DNA of 64,000 bases from HK1 sp965204915 (GTDB lineage Bacteria > Pseudomonadota > Gammaproteobacteria > HK1). Both the position numbers and the translations under genes were made by a program. Every line of letters starts with the position of its first letter. Position 1 is the first letter of the stretch. This document shows, piece after piece, positions 52,585 through 61,798 of this stretch. The DNA lies in the NCBI GenBank assembly GCA_965204915.1, contig OZ242023.1:4216001-4280000 (forward strand). The letters run 5' to 3'. Under the pieces are notes generated by a model. The model did not search any database. It saw only the letters and a list, made by a program, of their open reading frames with translations, and was not told the origin of the DNA.

Positions 52585-53513
52585 CCGGTGGCGGACATGG
52601 ACCTCGCACCGCCCAAGGCGGGCGGGGGGAGGACGGGACCCTCGCCCGCGATGGTCGCACGGTGCATCAGGCGGGGCTCGGTGGTGGGGATCACGGTCGC
52701 GCGGTGCAGGGCGCACCGGTTGTCCCACATCACCAGATCGTATTGGCGCCAGCGGTGCCGGTAGACGTACTCGGGCCGGGTGCACCACTCGATGAGCTCG
52801 GCGACGAGGGCCCGGCCTTCCTCGACCGGCATCCCTTCGATACGCTCGACGTGCCCGCTGACGAAGAGGCTCCGGAGGCCGGTCGGCGGATGGATGCGCA
52901 CCAGCGGGTGGCGCACCGGGGGAACCGACTCCATCTCGCTCCGCGGGATGAGCCCCTTCCCGAACAGGCTGAGCGAGTAGGCGTAGTCGTGCACGGCGAC
53001 GAGACCTTCGAGCGCCTCCTTCTTCTCGTCGGGCAGCGTCTCGTAGCCGACCCGCATCGACGCGAACGCGGTATCGCCGTGCTCCTGCCGGGGCACCTTG
53101 CGTCCGGAGAGGATCGAGCCCATGGCCGGGATCGGCCGGAACGAGCTGTCGGTGTGCCAGCGGGCGTTGACGTCGAGGAACAGGCGCTTCTTCGAGCCGA
53201 TGGGGAGGACGTTCCCCTCGTCGTCGACGTTCGAGAGCTTGTAGATGCAGGGGTTGTCCGCCGCGACCGTGAACGTCGTCTTCTCGAGCGGGCCGAAGCG
53301 CCCGGCGAACTCGACCTGCTGCTCGTCGTCGATGCGCTGATCGCGCAGCACGAGCACCGAGTGCCGGTGCCACGCCTCGCGGATGGCCTCGAAGCTCGCG
53401 TCGTCGAGCGGCCGGCGGAGGTCCACGCCGGTGATCTCGGCGCCGACGTGGGGGTGGAGCTTCGAGACGGTGATACCCGTGTGTGCGGGCTGCACGGATG
53501 CGGCCAGGGCCAT
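52578..53513 (-). CDS. TauD/TfdA-family 2OG-dependent dioxygenase
   Basis: 311 residues from the ATG at 53513, preceded by GAGGAATCGACC. Family signatures: PHVGAEITGVDLRRPLDDAS near the N-terminus, then ARWHTDSSFRPIPAMGSIL with the HxD iron ligands, and MWDNRCALHRATVIPTTEPR with the distal His, followed by RLMHRATIAGEGPV, whose Arg binds 2-oxoglutarate. The family includes taurine and 2,4-D dioxygenases. The substrate here is unknown. Catalytic residues are complete, but the last 15 residues (PPALGGARSMSATGC) run into the junction with the dehydrogenase fragment and are probably not native. It is divergent from the TRAP operon at 53.8 kb. Confidence 0.87.
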   Translation of the reverse strand: MALAASVQPAHTGITVSKLHPHVGAEITGVDLRRPLDDASFEAIREAWHRHSVLVLRDQRIDDEQQVEFAGRFGPLEKTTFTVAADNPCIYKLSNVDDEGNVLPIGSKKRLFLDVNARWHTDSSFRPIPAMGSILSGRKVPRQEHGDTAFASMRVGYETLPDEKKEALEGLVAVHDYAYSLSLFGKGLIPRSEMESVPPVRHPLVRIHPPTGLRSLFVSGHVERIEGMPVEEGRALVAELIEWCTRPEYVYRHRWRQYDLVMWDNRCALHRATVIPTTEPRLMHRATIAGEGPVLPPPALGGARSMSATGC

Positions 53514-53788
53514 GGTCGATTCCTCGGTCGTGTCTTCGATGGCGCGTTTCGTGGCCATTCTAGGGACCGCGCCGGTGATGGACAATCCGGCTGGCATGTT
53601 TACTCCCCCCCTTGATTTCTGCATGATGCGGTCCCGGTGACGGTGGTTCGGGGGTATGCCGCCACCGGCGCAGCCGGAGGGCCGCGCCCGGCGCGGCGCT
53701 CCCCGGCAAGCGTCCGGCACGATGCGGGCGCCCCCGCAACCACGGCGGCTCGCCGCATGTGCAAACCCGATCACGAAGGAGATCCGAC

Positions 53789-54850
53789 ATGATGAAACAC
53801 GCCAGGAAATGGGCCGTCGGCGGCGCCCTCGGCGCTGCGCTCGCGGCCGCGCCGCTCGCCGGCATGGCGGCGGAGCAGTGGAGCATGGCCACGGCCTGGG
53901 GCGGTGGCCCGTTCCTGAAACAGGACGCCGAGGGCTACGCCAAGGTGGTCGAGACCATGACCAACGGCGGGATCAAGATCCAGGTGTTCCCGGGCGGCAC
54001 CCTCGGCAAGGCGCTCAAGGTCTCGGATACGGTGAAGTCGAACGTCGCCCAGACCGGCCATACGTGGATGGGCTACGACTGGGGCATCGACAAGGCGACG
54101 GTCATCTTCGCCGGGATGGCCGGCGGCCTGCAGCCGGAGGAAGCGCTCATCTGGCTCTTCCAGGGGGGCGGGGCCGAGATGCAGTTCGAATACCGCAAGG
54201 ATCAGTTCGGCGTCGCGTCGATCCCCTGCGGCATCTTCCCCACCGAGGTCTTCCTGCACTCGAAGAAGAAGATCGAGACCCTGGAGGACTTCCAGGGGCT
54301 GAAGATGCGCACCGCCGGCGCGTGGGCGGAGATCGCGGGCAACCTGGGAGCGTCCACCGTCATCCTGCCGGGTGCGGAGGTGTATCCGGCCCTGGAGCGC
54401 GGGGTCATCGACGCCACCGAGTGGAGCTCGGCGTCGGTCAACCTGCCGTCCGGCTTCCACAAGATCGCGAAGTACGTCATCACCCCGGGGATCCACCAGC
54501 CGGCCGCGGTCCAGGAGTGCGTATTCAACATGGACGCCTGGAACGGCCTGACGGACCAGCAGCGCGCGGTTCTCGAGTTCGCCGGGCAGGTCATGGCGCT
54601 CGACACCTACACGCGCTACCCCTACAACGACATCGCCGCGGTGGCGGAGATGCGTGAGTTCGGCAACGAGTTCCTGCAGCTCTCGCCCGATTTCATCAAG
54701 GCCGCGAACGAGGCCGCCACCGCGTGGGCCGACGAGCAGGCGGCCCAGAACGAGTGGTTCAAGAAGGCATACGACCACCGGCGGGCGTTCCAGGGCGCGA
54801 TCAAGGCGCACTGGAAGAGTCAGTTCCTCTTCCCGCTCGGCGTGGACTGA
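53789..54850 (+). CDS. TRAP transporter substrate-binding protein, TakP-like
   Basis: 353 residues; AAGGAG precedes the ATG. Signal peptide WAVGGALGAALAAAPLAGMAA. The mature protein has MATAWGGGPFLKQDAEGYAK, the PGGTLGKALKVSDTVKSNVA loop, and above all ALERGVIDATEWSSASVNLP followed by GFHKIAKYVITPG. That last block characterises the TakP/chloroaromatic-type DctP subgroup that binds 2-oxo monocarboxylates with a cation. R in LKMRTAGAW should clamp the carboxylate. It is the first gene of an operon with small and large permeases. An organic acid ligand is likely; identity unknown. Confidence 0.92.
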   Translation: MMKHARKWAVGGALGAALAAAPLAGMAAEQWSMATAWGGGPFLKQDAEGYAKVVETMTNGGIKIQVFPGGTLGKALKVSDTVKSNVAQTGHTWMGYDWGIDKATVIFAGMAGGLQPEEALIWLFQGGGAEMQFEYRKDQFGVASIPCGIFPTEVFLHSKKKIETLEDFQGLKMRTAGAWAEIAGNLGASTVILPGAEVYPALERGVIDATEWSSASVNLPSGFHKIAKYVITPGIHQPAAVQECVFNMDAWNGLTDQQRAVLEFAGQVMALDTYTRYPYNDIAAVAEMREFGNEFLQLSPDFIKAANEAATAWADEQAAQNEWFKKAYDHRRAFQGAIKAHWKSQFLFPLGVD

Positions 54851-54917
54851 GCCGGCGCCTCGACGCGGGCGCGTGTATGTGACGCGTACGTGAACGGCAC
54901 GGCCGAAGCCGTGATGC

Positions 54918-54945
54918 ACCGGGGACGCCGGCCGGCGTCCCCGGT
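54918..54945 (+). promoter_or_regulatory. Perfect hairpin between TRAP receptor and permease genes
   Basis: 14-bp perfect inverted repeat (first arm ACCGGGGACGCCGG) followed by TTCGTGTT. It probably acts as partial terminator or 3' stabiliser, giving more receptor than permease mRNA. Confidence 0.65.
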
Positions 54946-54986
54946 TTCGTGTTCAGGCCCGAAACGGCGACAGGACCGGTGAGCCG

Positions 54987-55724
54987 ATGGAGACCCTGGG
55001 AAAATTCCTCGCATTCATCGGAGAGCTGCTGGCGCTCAACTGGGAGGGCTACGCCGGGAACTCGGGCCAGTTCTTCCGGCGGGTCGCGGAGGCGCCGGGG
55101 TCGAGCTTCTTCGAAATACTGTTCTGCCTCTTCCTCCTCGGAGCGCTCGCCACCACCGCCATCGGCATCGGATGGTCGTTCGCGCGCCTGAGCCCGGTAC
55201 CGTTCATCAGGGCGGTGGAGTGGTTCACCCGCCTGTTCGGCGTCATCGGCGCATTCATCATCTCCGCGCTCATCGTCGCGATGGTCTACGAGGTGGTGTC
55301 GCGCTACTTCTTCTCCGCCCCGACCAAGTGGGCGTTCGAGATGGCCTACATGCTGATGGGCACGAGCTTCATGTTCGGGCTCGCGTACTGCATGCAGATG
55401 GGGCGCCACATCCGGGTCGACTTCGTCTACGACCACGTGAGCCTCAAGGCACGGCAGATCATCGATCTGGCCGGCTACCTGTTCCTCGTGCCGATGCTGC
55501 TGTGGCTGACCTGGGGCCTGTGGGAGTACTTCACCGAGGCGTACCGCGTGGACGAGACCTCGGGCGAGTCGGCCTGGAACCCGATCATCTGGCCCTTCAA
55601 GTTCAGCCTCGTCATCGGCATCGTGCTGCTGTTCATGCAGACCGTGGTGCAGATCGTGCGGGCCGTCATGATCCTGGCCGGCCGCCGGCCCCCCGCGCCG
55701 CCGCCGGTGGAGGGCCTGTCATGA
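54987..55724 (+). CDS. dctQ: TRAP transporter small permease, DctQ family
   Basis: 245 residues, long for DctQ because of an N-terminal extension of about 85 residues with an additional hydrophobic segment (ILFCLFLLGALATTAIGIGW). The core has VVSRYFFSAPTKWAFEMAYM and then MGTSFMFGLAYCMQMGRHIR and VDFVYDHVSLKARQIIDL, diagnostic for the mannitol/chloroaromatic TRAP subgroup. The long N-terminus is common in that subgroup. Its stop overlaps the start of the large permease (ATGA). Confidence 0.92.
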   Translation: METLGKFLAFIGELLALNWEGYAGNSGQFFRRVAEAPGSSFFEILFCLFLLGALATTAIGIGWSFARLSPVPFIRAVEWFTRLFGVIGAFIISALIVAMVYEVVSRYFFSAPTKWAFEMAYMLMGTSFMFGLAYCMQMGRHIRVDFVYDHVSLKARQIIDLAGYLFLVPMLLWLTWGLWEYFTEAYRVDETSGESAWNPIIWPFKFSLVIGIVLLFMQTVVQIVRAVMILAGRRPPAPPPVEGLS

Positions 55725-57073
55725 GCGCGGAGCTCGCCCTGTGGATGTTCCCGGCCCTCATGGTGATGATCTTCATGGGGTTCCCGGTGGCGTTCTCCCT
55801 GCTCTCGGTGGCCTTCGTCTTCGGGGCGTTGCGCTTCAACTTCTCTCCGATGGCGGTCAACGTCTTCGCCCAGAAGATCGACGAGGTGGCGGCGGCCTAC
55901 GTGCTCGGCGCGGTGCCGCTGTTCATCTTCATGGGCTCGCTGATGGAGCGCTCGGGGATCGCGGAGCGGCTGTTCGAGGCGATCCACCTGTGGACGCGCC
56001 GCCTGCCCGGCGGGCTCGCGGTGGGCACCGTCATCCTGTGCGTGATCTTCGCCGCCGCCAGCGGGGTGGTGGGCGCCACGGAGTCGGTGGTGGGCCTGCT
56101 CGCGATCCCGGTGATGCTGCGCTACGCCTACGACAAGGGGCTCATCTCCGGCACCATCTGCGCCGGCGGCTCGCTCGGCACGATCATCCCGCCGTCGGTG
56201 GTGGTGGTCATCCTCGGCCCGGTCGCCGACGTGGACGTCGGCGGGCTGTTCATGGGCATGCTGTTCCCGGGCCTCATGCTCGCACTGCTCTACATCCTCT
56301 ACATCCTGGTGCGCTGCATCATCCGCCCCCAGGACGGGCAGCGGCTGCCCCCCGACGAGAACGATCCGCCCCTGGCCCGCAAGCTGGTGATCACCGCGGT
56401 GGCGCTGGTGCCGCCGGTGATCCTCATCTTCGCGGTGCTCGGCACCATCCTGCTCGGCTGGGCGACGCCGACCGAGGCCGCCGCGATGGGCGCGCTCGGC
56501 TCGATCGTCATGGTCGTCTTCTACCGCAACTTCAGCCTGGGGGTGCTGAAGGAAGCGCTGGTGAAGACCCTGCTCGTCACCGCGATGATCCTCATGATCC
56601 TGCTCGCGGGGAACATCTTCGCCACGGTGTTCACCATCGCGGGCGGGCTGGTGACGACCCAGGACCTGGTCGAATCGGCCGGGCTGTCGGGGTGGGCGAC
56701 GATGGCCCTGCTGCTCATCCTCGCATTCCTCGCCGGGTTCGTGCTCGACCTCATCTCGATCATCCTGATCATCATCCCGATCGCGATGCCGATCATCGAG
56801 ACGTTCACCTTCCACGACCTCGAACCGAACGAGGTGAAGAGCTGGTTCTGCATCCTGTTCCTGATCGTCATCCAGACCAGCTATCTCACGCCGCCCATGG
56901 CCCCCGCCATCTTCTACCTGCGCGGCATCTCTCCGCCGGAGATCCGGCTCAAGCACATGTATGCCGGCGTGATGCCGTTCATCGGGCTGGAGATCATCGC
57001 GCTCGCGGTGGTCATGCTGTGGCCCGACATCGCGCTCTGGCTGCCCGAGCAGATGCTGAGGTTCCGCGAGTAG
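55721..57073 (+). CDS. dctM: TRAP transporter large permease, DctM family
   Basis: 450 residues, ATG at 55721 overlapping the dctQ stop. About 12 helices. Signatures include FMGFPVAFSLLSVAFVFGAL, the LGAVPLFIFMGSLMERSGIA loop, CVIFAAASGVVGATESVVGL and ICAGGSLGTIIPPSVVVVIL. The two conserved substrate-gate segments (ASGVVGATE and QTSYLTPPMAPAIFY) are intact. It forms the transport channel for the receptor two genes upstream. The downstream region holds a repeat element rather than another transporter gene. Confidence 0.94.
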   Translation: MSAELALWMFPALMVMIFMGFPVAFSLLSVAFVFGALRFNFSPMAVNVFAQKIDEVAAAYVLGAVPLFIFMGSLMERSGIAERLFEAIHLWTRRLPGGLAVGTVILCVIFAAASGVVGATESVVGLLAIPVMLRYAYDKGLISGTICAGGSLGTIIPPSVVVVILGPVADVDVGGLFMGMLFPGLMLALLYILYILVRCIIRPQDGQRLPPDENDPPLARKLVITAVALVPPVILIFAVLGTILLGWATPTEAAAMGALGSIVMVVFYRNFSLGVLKEALVKTLLVTAMILMILLAGNIFATVFTIAGGLVTTQDLVESAGLSGWATMALLLILAFLAGFVLDLISIILIIIPIAMPIIETFTFHDLEPNEVKSWFCILFLIVIQTSYLTPPMAPAIFYLRGISPPEIRLKHMYAGVMPFIGLEIIALAVVMLWPDIALWLPEQMLRFRE

Positions 57074-57082
57074 GTCGTGACG

Positions 57083-57233
57083 ATGGATTCCCGCTTTCGC
57101 GGGAATGACGTCATTTCAGCGAGACACGTTACATTTACGCTGGCCGTGGCCGTCTGGCCGTCATTCCCGCGAAGCTTGTGCCCGCGAAAGCGGGTAGCGG
57201 GAATCCATTCCGGTCGGCGAATCCCGAAACTTG
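57083..57233. repeat. Palindromic repeat element, copy 1 (MITE-like)
   Basis: Ends carry GGATTCCCGCTTTCGCGGGA and its inverted form. The middle has TCATTTCAGCGAGACACGTT, and the edge GAATCCCGAAACTTG. The same parts in the same order occur inverted at 61799-61949. The right arm here has a 15-bp insertion. The same arms recur in weaker form near 5.9 kb. Confidence 0.8.
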
Positions 57234-57293
57234 GGTGGGGAAGCCGCTTCGGAGGGATCGACCCGGTGATCCGTTCCGGGGAAGGCAGCCCGT

Positions 57294-58163
57294 TCACCGC
57301 GCCTCCGTCCGGAAGCTCAGGATCGCCCGGCTCGCCACCGAGGCGATGACCAGCGCGCCGCCGATCAGGGTCGCCGGGCTCGGCCGCTCGTCGATGACCA
57401 GCCAGACCCACATCGGGGACAGGATGAACTCGATGAGGATGAGCAGCGTGAGCTCCGCCCCCGGTACGTGGCGCGAGCTCCAGGTGAAGATCACGTGCAC
57501 GATCCCGGAGAGCACCGCCCCCCACAGGAACAGCAGCGCGGCGTCGTGGAACGGGACCGCGAGCGCAAAGCCGCTCATGAACGCGGCGTTGAGCGCCCCC
57601 AGCACCGTGCCGAGTATGACCACCGGCAGCATGTTCACCCCGCGCCCCTTGCGCAGGACCACCACGAAGCTCCCGAAGCTGAACGCCGCGAGCAGCGCGA
57701 GGGAATTGCCGAGCAGGGTGCCGGCGCCGAGCCCGTCCCACACCATCACCCCGATCCCGGCAACCGCCACGCCCATGGCCACCCACACCCCGCGCTCGAC
57801 GGTCTCGCCCAGCACGATCCAGCCGAGCAACGCGGCGAAGAGCGGCGCTCCGCTCAGGACGAACATGGTGTTCGCCACCGTGGTGTAGGTCATGGAGAGG
57901 ATGAAGCAGGTGTTGACCACCGCGATGGCCAGGCTTCCGAGCAACGCCCACGGGCGCAGCTCCCGCAGCGCGGACCGCACCCGTCCGCCGCTCTGCACGG
58001 CGAAGACGAGGCAGAGTGCGCCCGCGAGAAAGCAGGATCGATAGAAGATGATCTGCCAGCCGCCGGCCGAATCCATGCTCCGCACGATGAGCCCGTTCGC
58101 GGAGTTGGCGATCGCGCTCGCGATCACCAGCAGCAGGGCCAGCCGGTAACTGGATGTCTGCAC
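57294..58163 (-). CDS. EamA/DMT-superfamily transporter
   Basis: 289 residues with ten helices in two EamA halves. The first half has NSANGLIVRSMDSAGGWQII and the YTTVANTMFVLSGAPLFAAL segment; the second begins after LGAGTLLGNSLALLAAFSFG and ends LLILIEFILSPMWVWLVIDE. These patterns are typical of drug/metabolite exporters of the 10-TM RhaT/EamA group. Substrate is not predictable. It lies 42 bp downstream of threonine synthase on the same strand, so amino acid export is conceivable but not supported further. Confidence 0.9.
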   Translation of the reverse strand: MQTSSYRLALLLVIASAIANSANGLIVRSMDSAGGWQIIFYRSCFLAGALCLVFAVQSGGRVRSALRELRPWALLGSLAIAVVNTCFILSMTYTTVANTMFVLSGAPLFAALLGWIVLGETVERGVWVAMGVAVAGIGVMVWDGLGAGTLLGNSLALLAAFSFGSFVVVLRKGRGVNMLPVVILGTVLGALNAAFMSGFALAVPFHDAALLFLWGAVLSGIVHVIFTWSSRHVPGAELTLLILIEFILSPMWVWLVIDERPSPATLIGGALVIASVASRAILSFRTEAR

Positions 58164-58205
58164 TTCTCCTCACCGGTGCGCGATGCCGCGCTGGAAGCCG
58201 GGGCG

Positions 58206-59606
58206 TCACGCCCCCCGGACGTGGCGCTTGCGGATATGGTCCATCACCGCCGGGAGGTCGTTCGGCAGCGTCACGCAGCGTTCTTCGCGCTCGTAGAGGT
58301 CGGCGAGACGCTCGGGAAGGGACGGACGGACCCCGATGGCGCGCTCCACCGCGTCCGGGAACTTCGCGGGGTGTGCGGTGGCGAGGGTGACCATCGGGGT
58401 CCTCCGATCACCCCGCAACCGCTCCGCGACCGCCACGCCGACCGCGGTATGCGGGTCGATGACCATGCCGGTGTCGCGATGCACCGCGGCAATCGTCTCC
58501 AGGGTCTCCGATTCGCTGCAACGGCCGGCCTGGAACAGCGTCCGCACGGTGGCCGCGGCGTCGTCCCCGATCCGGAACGCGCGATGCTCGGCGAGCTCGC
58601 GCATCAGCCTGGCGGTGTGCTCCGCGTCCCGCTCGTGCATCTCGAACAGCAGCCGCTCGAAGTTGCTGGAGATCTGGATGTCCATCGACGGGGACAGCGT
58701 AGGCGTCACCTCGGTGAGCCGGTGGTCTCCGGTGGTCAGGGCGCGGGTGAGGATGTCGTTCTCGTTGCTCGCCACCACCAGCCGCTCGACCGGGAGCCCC
58801 ATCCGCTGCGCCACGAAGCCGGCGAACACGTCGCCGAAGTTCCCCGACGGCACCGAGAACGAGACGGGCACGTCGGGTCCGCCGAGGGCGACGGCGGCGG
58901 TGACGTAGTAGACGATCTGGGGGACGATGCGCGCCCAGTTGATCGAGTTCACCCCCGAGAGCCGGAGCTCGCCGCGGAATCCGGGGTCGTTGAACATCGC
59001 CTTGAGCATCGCCTGGCAGTCGTCGAACGTCCCCTCGACCGCGATGTTGTGGACGTTGCCGGCGCCGACCGTGGTCATCTGCCGGCGCTGGACCTCCGAG
59101 ACCCGCCCCGCCGGATGGAGAATGAAGATCGATACCCGCTCGCGCCCCTTGACGGCTTCGATGGCGGCCGAACCGGTGTCCCCCGAGGTGGCGCCGACGA
59201 TGGTGACGTGCGCGTCGTGCCGCTCCAGCACGTGGTCGTAGAGCCGGCCCAGCACTTGCAGTGCGACGTCCTTGAACGCGAGCGTCGGCCCGTGGAACAG
59301 CTCCAGCAGCCAGTGGCCCGGCCCGAGCTGCGCGAGCGGCGCCACCGCGGCGTGCCCGAAGCCGGCGTACGCGGCGTCCACGATCGAACGGAGCTTCGCC
59401 GCCTCGATGGCGTCGCCGGTGAAGCGGGAGATGATCGCGTGCGCGACCTCGGGGTAGTCGCGCCCGCGAAACGAGGCCAGCTCGTCCCGGCCGAGCGCCG
59501 GCCACCGTTCGGGAACGTAGAGGCCGCCGTCCGAGGCAAGCCCCGCGAGGAGCACGCCCTCGAAGTCGAGGATCGGCGCACGGCCGCGGGTGCTGACGTA
59601 TCGCAT
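58206..59606 (-). CDS. thrC: Threonine synthase
   Basis: 466 residues from the ATG at 59606. It starts MRYVSTRGRAPILDFEGVLL, the standard N-terminus of class II threonine synthases. PLP lysine is K112 in LFHGPTLAFKDVALQ. Further motifs are VGATSGDTGSAAIEAVKGRE and VPSGNFGDVFAGFVAQRMGL. The enzyme converts O-phospho-homoserine to threonine in the last step of threonine synthesis. No thrA or thrB is adjacent. Earlier in-frame starts up to 59732 add unconserved residues. Confidence 0.96.
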   Translation of the reverse strand: MRYVSTRGRAPILDFEGVLLAGLASDGGLYVPERWPALGRDELASFRGRDYPEVAHAIISRFTGDAIEAAKLRSIVDAAYAGFGHAAVAPLAQLGPGHWLLELFHGPTLAFKDVALQVLGRLYDHVLERHDAHVTIVGATSGDTGSAAIEAVKGRERVSIFILHPAGRVSEVQRRQMTTVGAGNVHNIAVEGTFDDCQAMLKAMFNDPGFRGELRLSGVNSINWARIVPQIVYYVTAAVALGGPDVPVSFSVPSGNFGDVFAGFVAQRMGLPVERLVVASNENDILTRALTTGDHRLTEVTPTLSPSMDIQISSNFERLLFEMHERDAEHTARLMRELAEHRAFRIGDDAAATVRTLFQAGRCSESETLETIAAVHRDTGMVIDPHTAVGVAVAERLRGDRRTPMVTLATAHPAKFPDAVERAIGVRPSLPERLADLYEREERCVTLPNDLPAVMDHIRKRHVRGA

Positions 59607-59802
59607 CGGGAGCTCGATCCGGGAGAGGGGGCGGGCCGATTCTATCCCGACTTCCGCACGGTGCCGGTGGTCCGGGTCACGCTCGCCGAGCTCCCGGGAC
59701 CCGCGGCCGAACGGCGTTCGGCTCTCCACCACGAAGCAGCACCCGTCCGGTCACGCCGCCGCTCGCGAGGTGGGCCTGTCCGGAGTCGTTACGGCGTTTC
59801 GT

Positions 59803-60720
59803 TCAGGCGGTCGCCGGCCACACCAGCGGAAACTCCGGATCGTCGAGGGGATCGCCGTCGCGCAGCCGCCGGTGTACTTCCGGGAACGGAGGAGAGACCT
59901 CGCCGCCGCGGAGCTTGAAGCGGACGTCGTCGCCGACCCAGCGGTGGGCGAAGGCGCGGCGCCGGGCCGACTTCGAGGCGTTGCCGGGGGCGCCGTGCAC
60001 GGTGAGGAAGTGGAAGGCGATGGCGTCGCCCGGCGCCACGTCGAACGACGCGATCTCGAATTCGCCGCGGCGCGCGTCGATGTCCGGCATGGCGTCGAGC
60101 GTCTCGCCCTCGCGCTCGTAGTCGACGCCGACGAACTTCTTCGGCAGGAACGACTTTCCCCAGCGGTGGGAGCCGACGACCAGCTCCAGGCAGATCGGGC
60201 GCGGCACGGGATCGAGCGCGGTCCAGAAGCTCACCGTCTGCGTGCCGTCGATGCAGTAGTAGGGCAGGTCGTGGTGCCAGGGGGTGCGCGATTCGGTCCC
60301 CGGCTCCTTCACCAGCACGTGCTCGTGGAAGAACCGCGCGGTGCTCGAATCCATGAGCCGGGCGGCCATCCGCGCCGCGGGGGAGTGGAGCACGAAGTCG
60401 CGGTACTCGGGGATGCGCGCCCAGTTGCAGTAGTCGCCGAAGAAACAGCCCTTCGAGCCTTCCGGCTCGTACTCCCTCGTATAGGGTCCGGGGGAGCGCA
60501 TGTTGCGCTCGACGCCGGCGCGGAGCACGTCGATCCACCCGGTGAAGACGCCTTCGAGATGGACGACGCCGTCGCGCCGGAACGCCTCGGCGGCGGCGTC
60601 GCCGATGCAGTCGGGGATGCCGCCCGCCGTCGCCGTGCGAGGCGCAGGCGAATTCGGAGTCTGCGTCGTCGTTTCCACGGGTTCGTTCGATCCGGGTCTG
60701 CTCGATCCGGCTCCATGCAC
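59803..60720 (-). CDS. Phytanoyl-CoA dioxygenase (PhyH) family protein
   Basis: 305 residues. Iron ligands: H and D in RTPWHHDLPYYCIDG, and the distal His in FLTVHGAPGNASKSARRRAF, where the following Arg residues bind 2-oxoglutarate. FFHEHVLVKEPGTE and PICLELVVGSHRWGKSFLP complete the PhyH pattern. Members hydroxylate lipids, amino acids (EctD) or natural products. This sequence lacks the ectoine-hydroxylase signature I would expect, so the substrate is open. It starts 13 bp after the korB stop and is probably co-transcribed. The first 30 residues are low-complexity, and a start a little downstream is possible. Confidence 0.87.
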   Translation of the reverse strand: MHGAGSSRPGSNEPVETTTQTPNSPAPRTATAGGIPDCIGDAAAEAFRRDGVVHLEGVFTGWIDVLRAGVERNMRSPGPYTREYEPEGSKGCFFGDYCNWARIPEYRDFVLHSPAARMAARLMDSSTARFFHEHVLVKEPGTESRTPWHHDLPYYCIDGTQTVSFWTALDPVPRPICLELVVGSHRWGKSFLPKKFVGVDYEREGETLDAMPDIDARRGEFEIASFDVAPGDAIAFHFLTVHGAPGNASKSARRRAFAHRWVGDDVRFKLRGGEVSPPFPEVHRRLRDGDPLDDPEFPLVWPATA

Positions 60721-60733
60721 TGCGCCGGAATCG

Positions 60734-61765
60734 TCAGCCGACGGTCCAGGTCTCTCCGGCCCGGAGCAAATCGGCCAGCTTGCCCCCTCCCTCGCGGGCG
60801 CGGGCCGCTTCCACCTGCTCGTTCACGAGCGCGTCGAAGGTCGGGCGCTCGACCGCGCGGAGCACCCCGATCGCCTCGGGGAGCGCCGGGTGGCGCATCC
60901 GCGCCAGCAACATGGCCAGGGCCGGCTCCGCCGCGGTCTCGTCGTGTACCAGCAGATCCGACACGTCCGTTCCATTGCCGAGCGGGACCACCTCGGGCAC
61001 GAGGCCGTTCAGCCGGATCCCCTTGTCGCGCTTCGCCCCGAACACGATCGGCTGCCCGTGCTCCAGCTCCACGAGGGTGTCGGAGCGCAGCTTCACGTCC
61101 TTGGCGTACTCGAACGCCCCGTCGTTGTAGACGTTGCAGTTCTGGTAGATCTCGACGAGCGCGGCGCCGCGATGCTCCGCCGCCCGGCGCAGGACCGCGC
61201 CGAGGTGCTTCGTATGCGTGTCCACCGAGCGGGCCACGAACGACGCCTCGCTGCCCAGCGCGATCGACAGCGGATGCAGCGGGGCGTCCACCGAGCCGTA
61301 GGGGGTGCTGCGGGTGACGTGTCCGGGCAGCGAGGTCGGCGAGTACTGCCCCTTGGTCAGCCCGTAGATGCGGTTGTTGAACAGCAGGATCTTGATGTCC
61401 ACGTTGCGCCGCATCGCGTGCATCAGGTGGTTGCCGCCGATGCTCAGCGCGTCGCCGTCGCCGGTGACCACCCACACCTGCAAATCCGGGCGCACCGTCT
61501 TCAGGCCCGTGGCGATGGCCGGCGCGCGGCCGTGGATGCCGTGCACGCCGTAGGTGTTCAGGTAGTACGGGAACCGGCTGGAGCAGCCGATGCCGGAGAC
61601 GAACACCAGGTTCTCCGGTGCGACGCCGATCTCCGGCAGCACCTTCTTCATCTGCGCGAGGATCGAGAAGTCGCCGCAGCCCGGGCACCAGCGGATCTCC
61701 TGGCTGGATGCGAAGTCGGCCGCGGTGAGCTTTCCGGCCCCTGCTTTCACGGCGTTGGCGTTCAC
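60734..61765 (-). CDS. korB: 2-oxoacid:ferredoxin oxidoreductase, beta subunit
   Basis: 343 residues from a GTG at 61765 with AGGAG 7 nt upstream. [4Fe-4S] ligands: C27 and C30 in WCPGCGDFS, C61 in SGIGCSSR, and the Cys in EIYQNCNVYNDG. The TPP-binding segment reads WVVTGDGDALSIGGNHLMHA and LLFNNRIYGLTKGQYSPTS, with a Mg-binding GDGD and NN. Together with an alpha subunit it catalyses reversible 2-oxoglutarate (or other 2-oxoacid) oxidation with ferredoxin. The alpha gene normally lies directly upstream, but here a repeat element and then a protease gene occupy that place. Starts further upstream would translate the repeat. Confidence 0.93.
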   Translation of the reverse strand: MNANAVKAGAGKLTAADFASSQEIRWCPGCGDFSILAQMKKVLPEIGVAPENLVFVSGIGCSSRFPYYLNTYGVHGIHGRAPAIATGLKTVRPDLQVWVVTGDGDALSIGGNHLMHAMRRNVDIKILLFNNRIYGLTKGQYSPTSLPGHVTRSTPYGSVDAPLHPLSIALGSEASFVARSVDTHTKHLGAVLRRAAEHRGAALVEIYQNCNVYNDGAFEYAKDVKLRSDTLVELEHGQPIVFGAKRDKGIRLNGLVPEVVPLGNGTDVSDLLVHDETAAEPALAMLLARMRHPALPEAIGVLRAVERPTFDALVNEQVEAARAREGGGKLADLLRAGETWTVG

Positions 61766-61798
61766 TATGTTCTCCTGCCCCGGCAGAATATCGAAACT

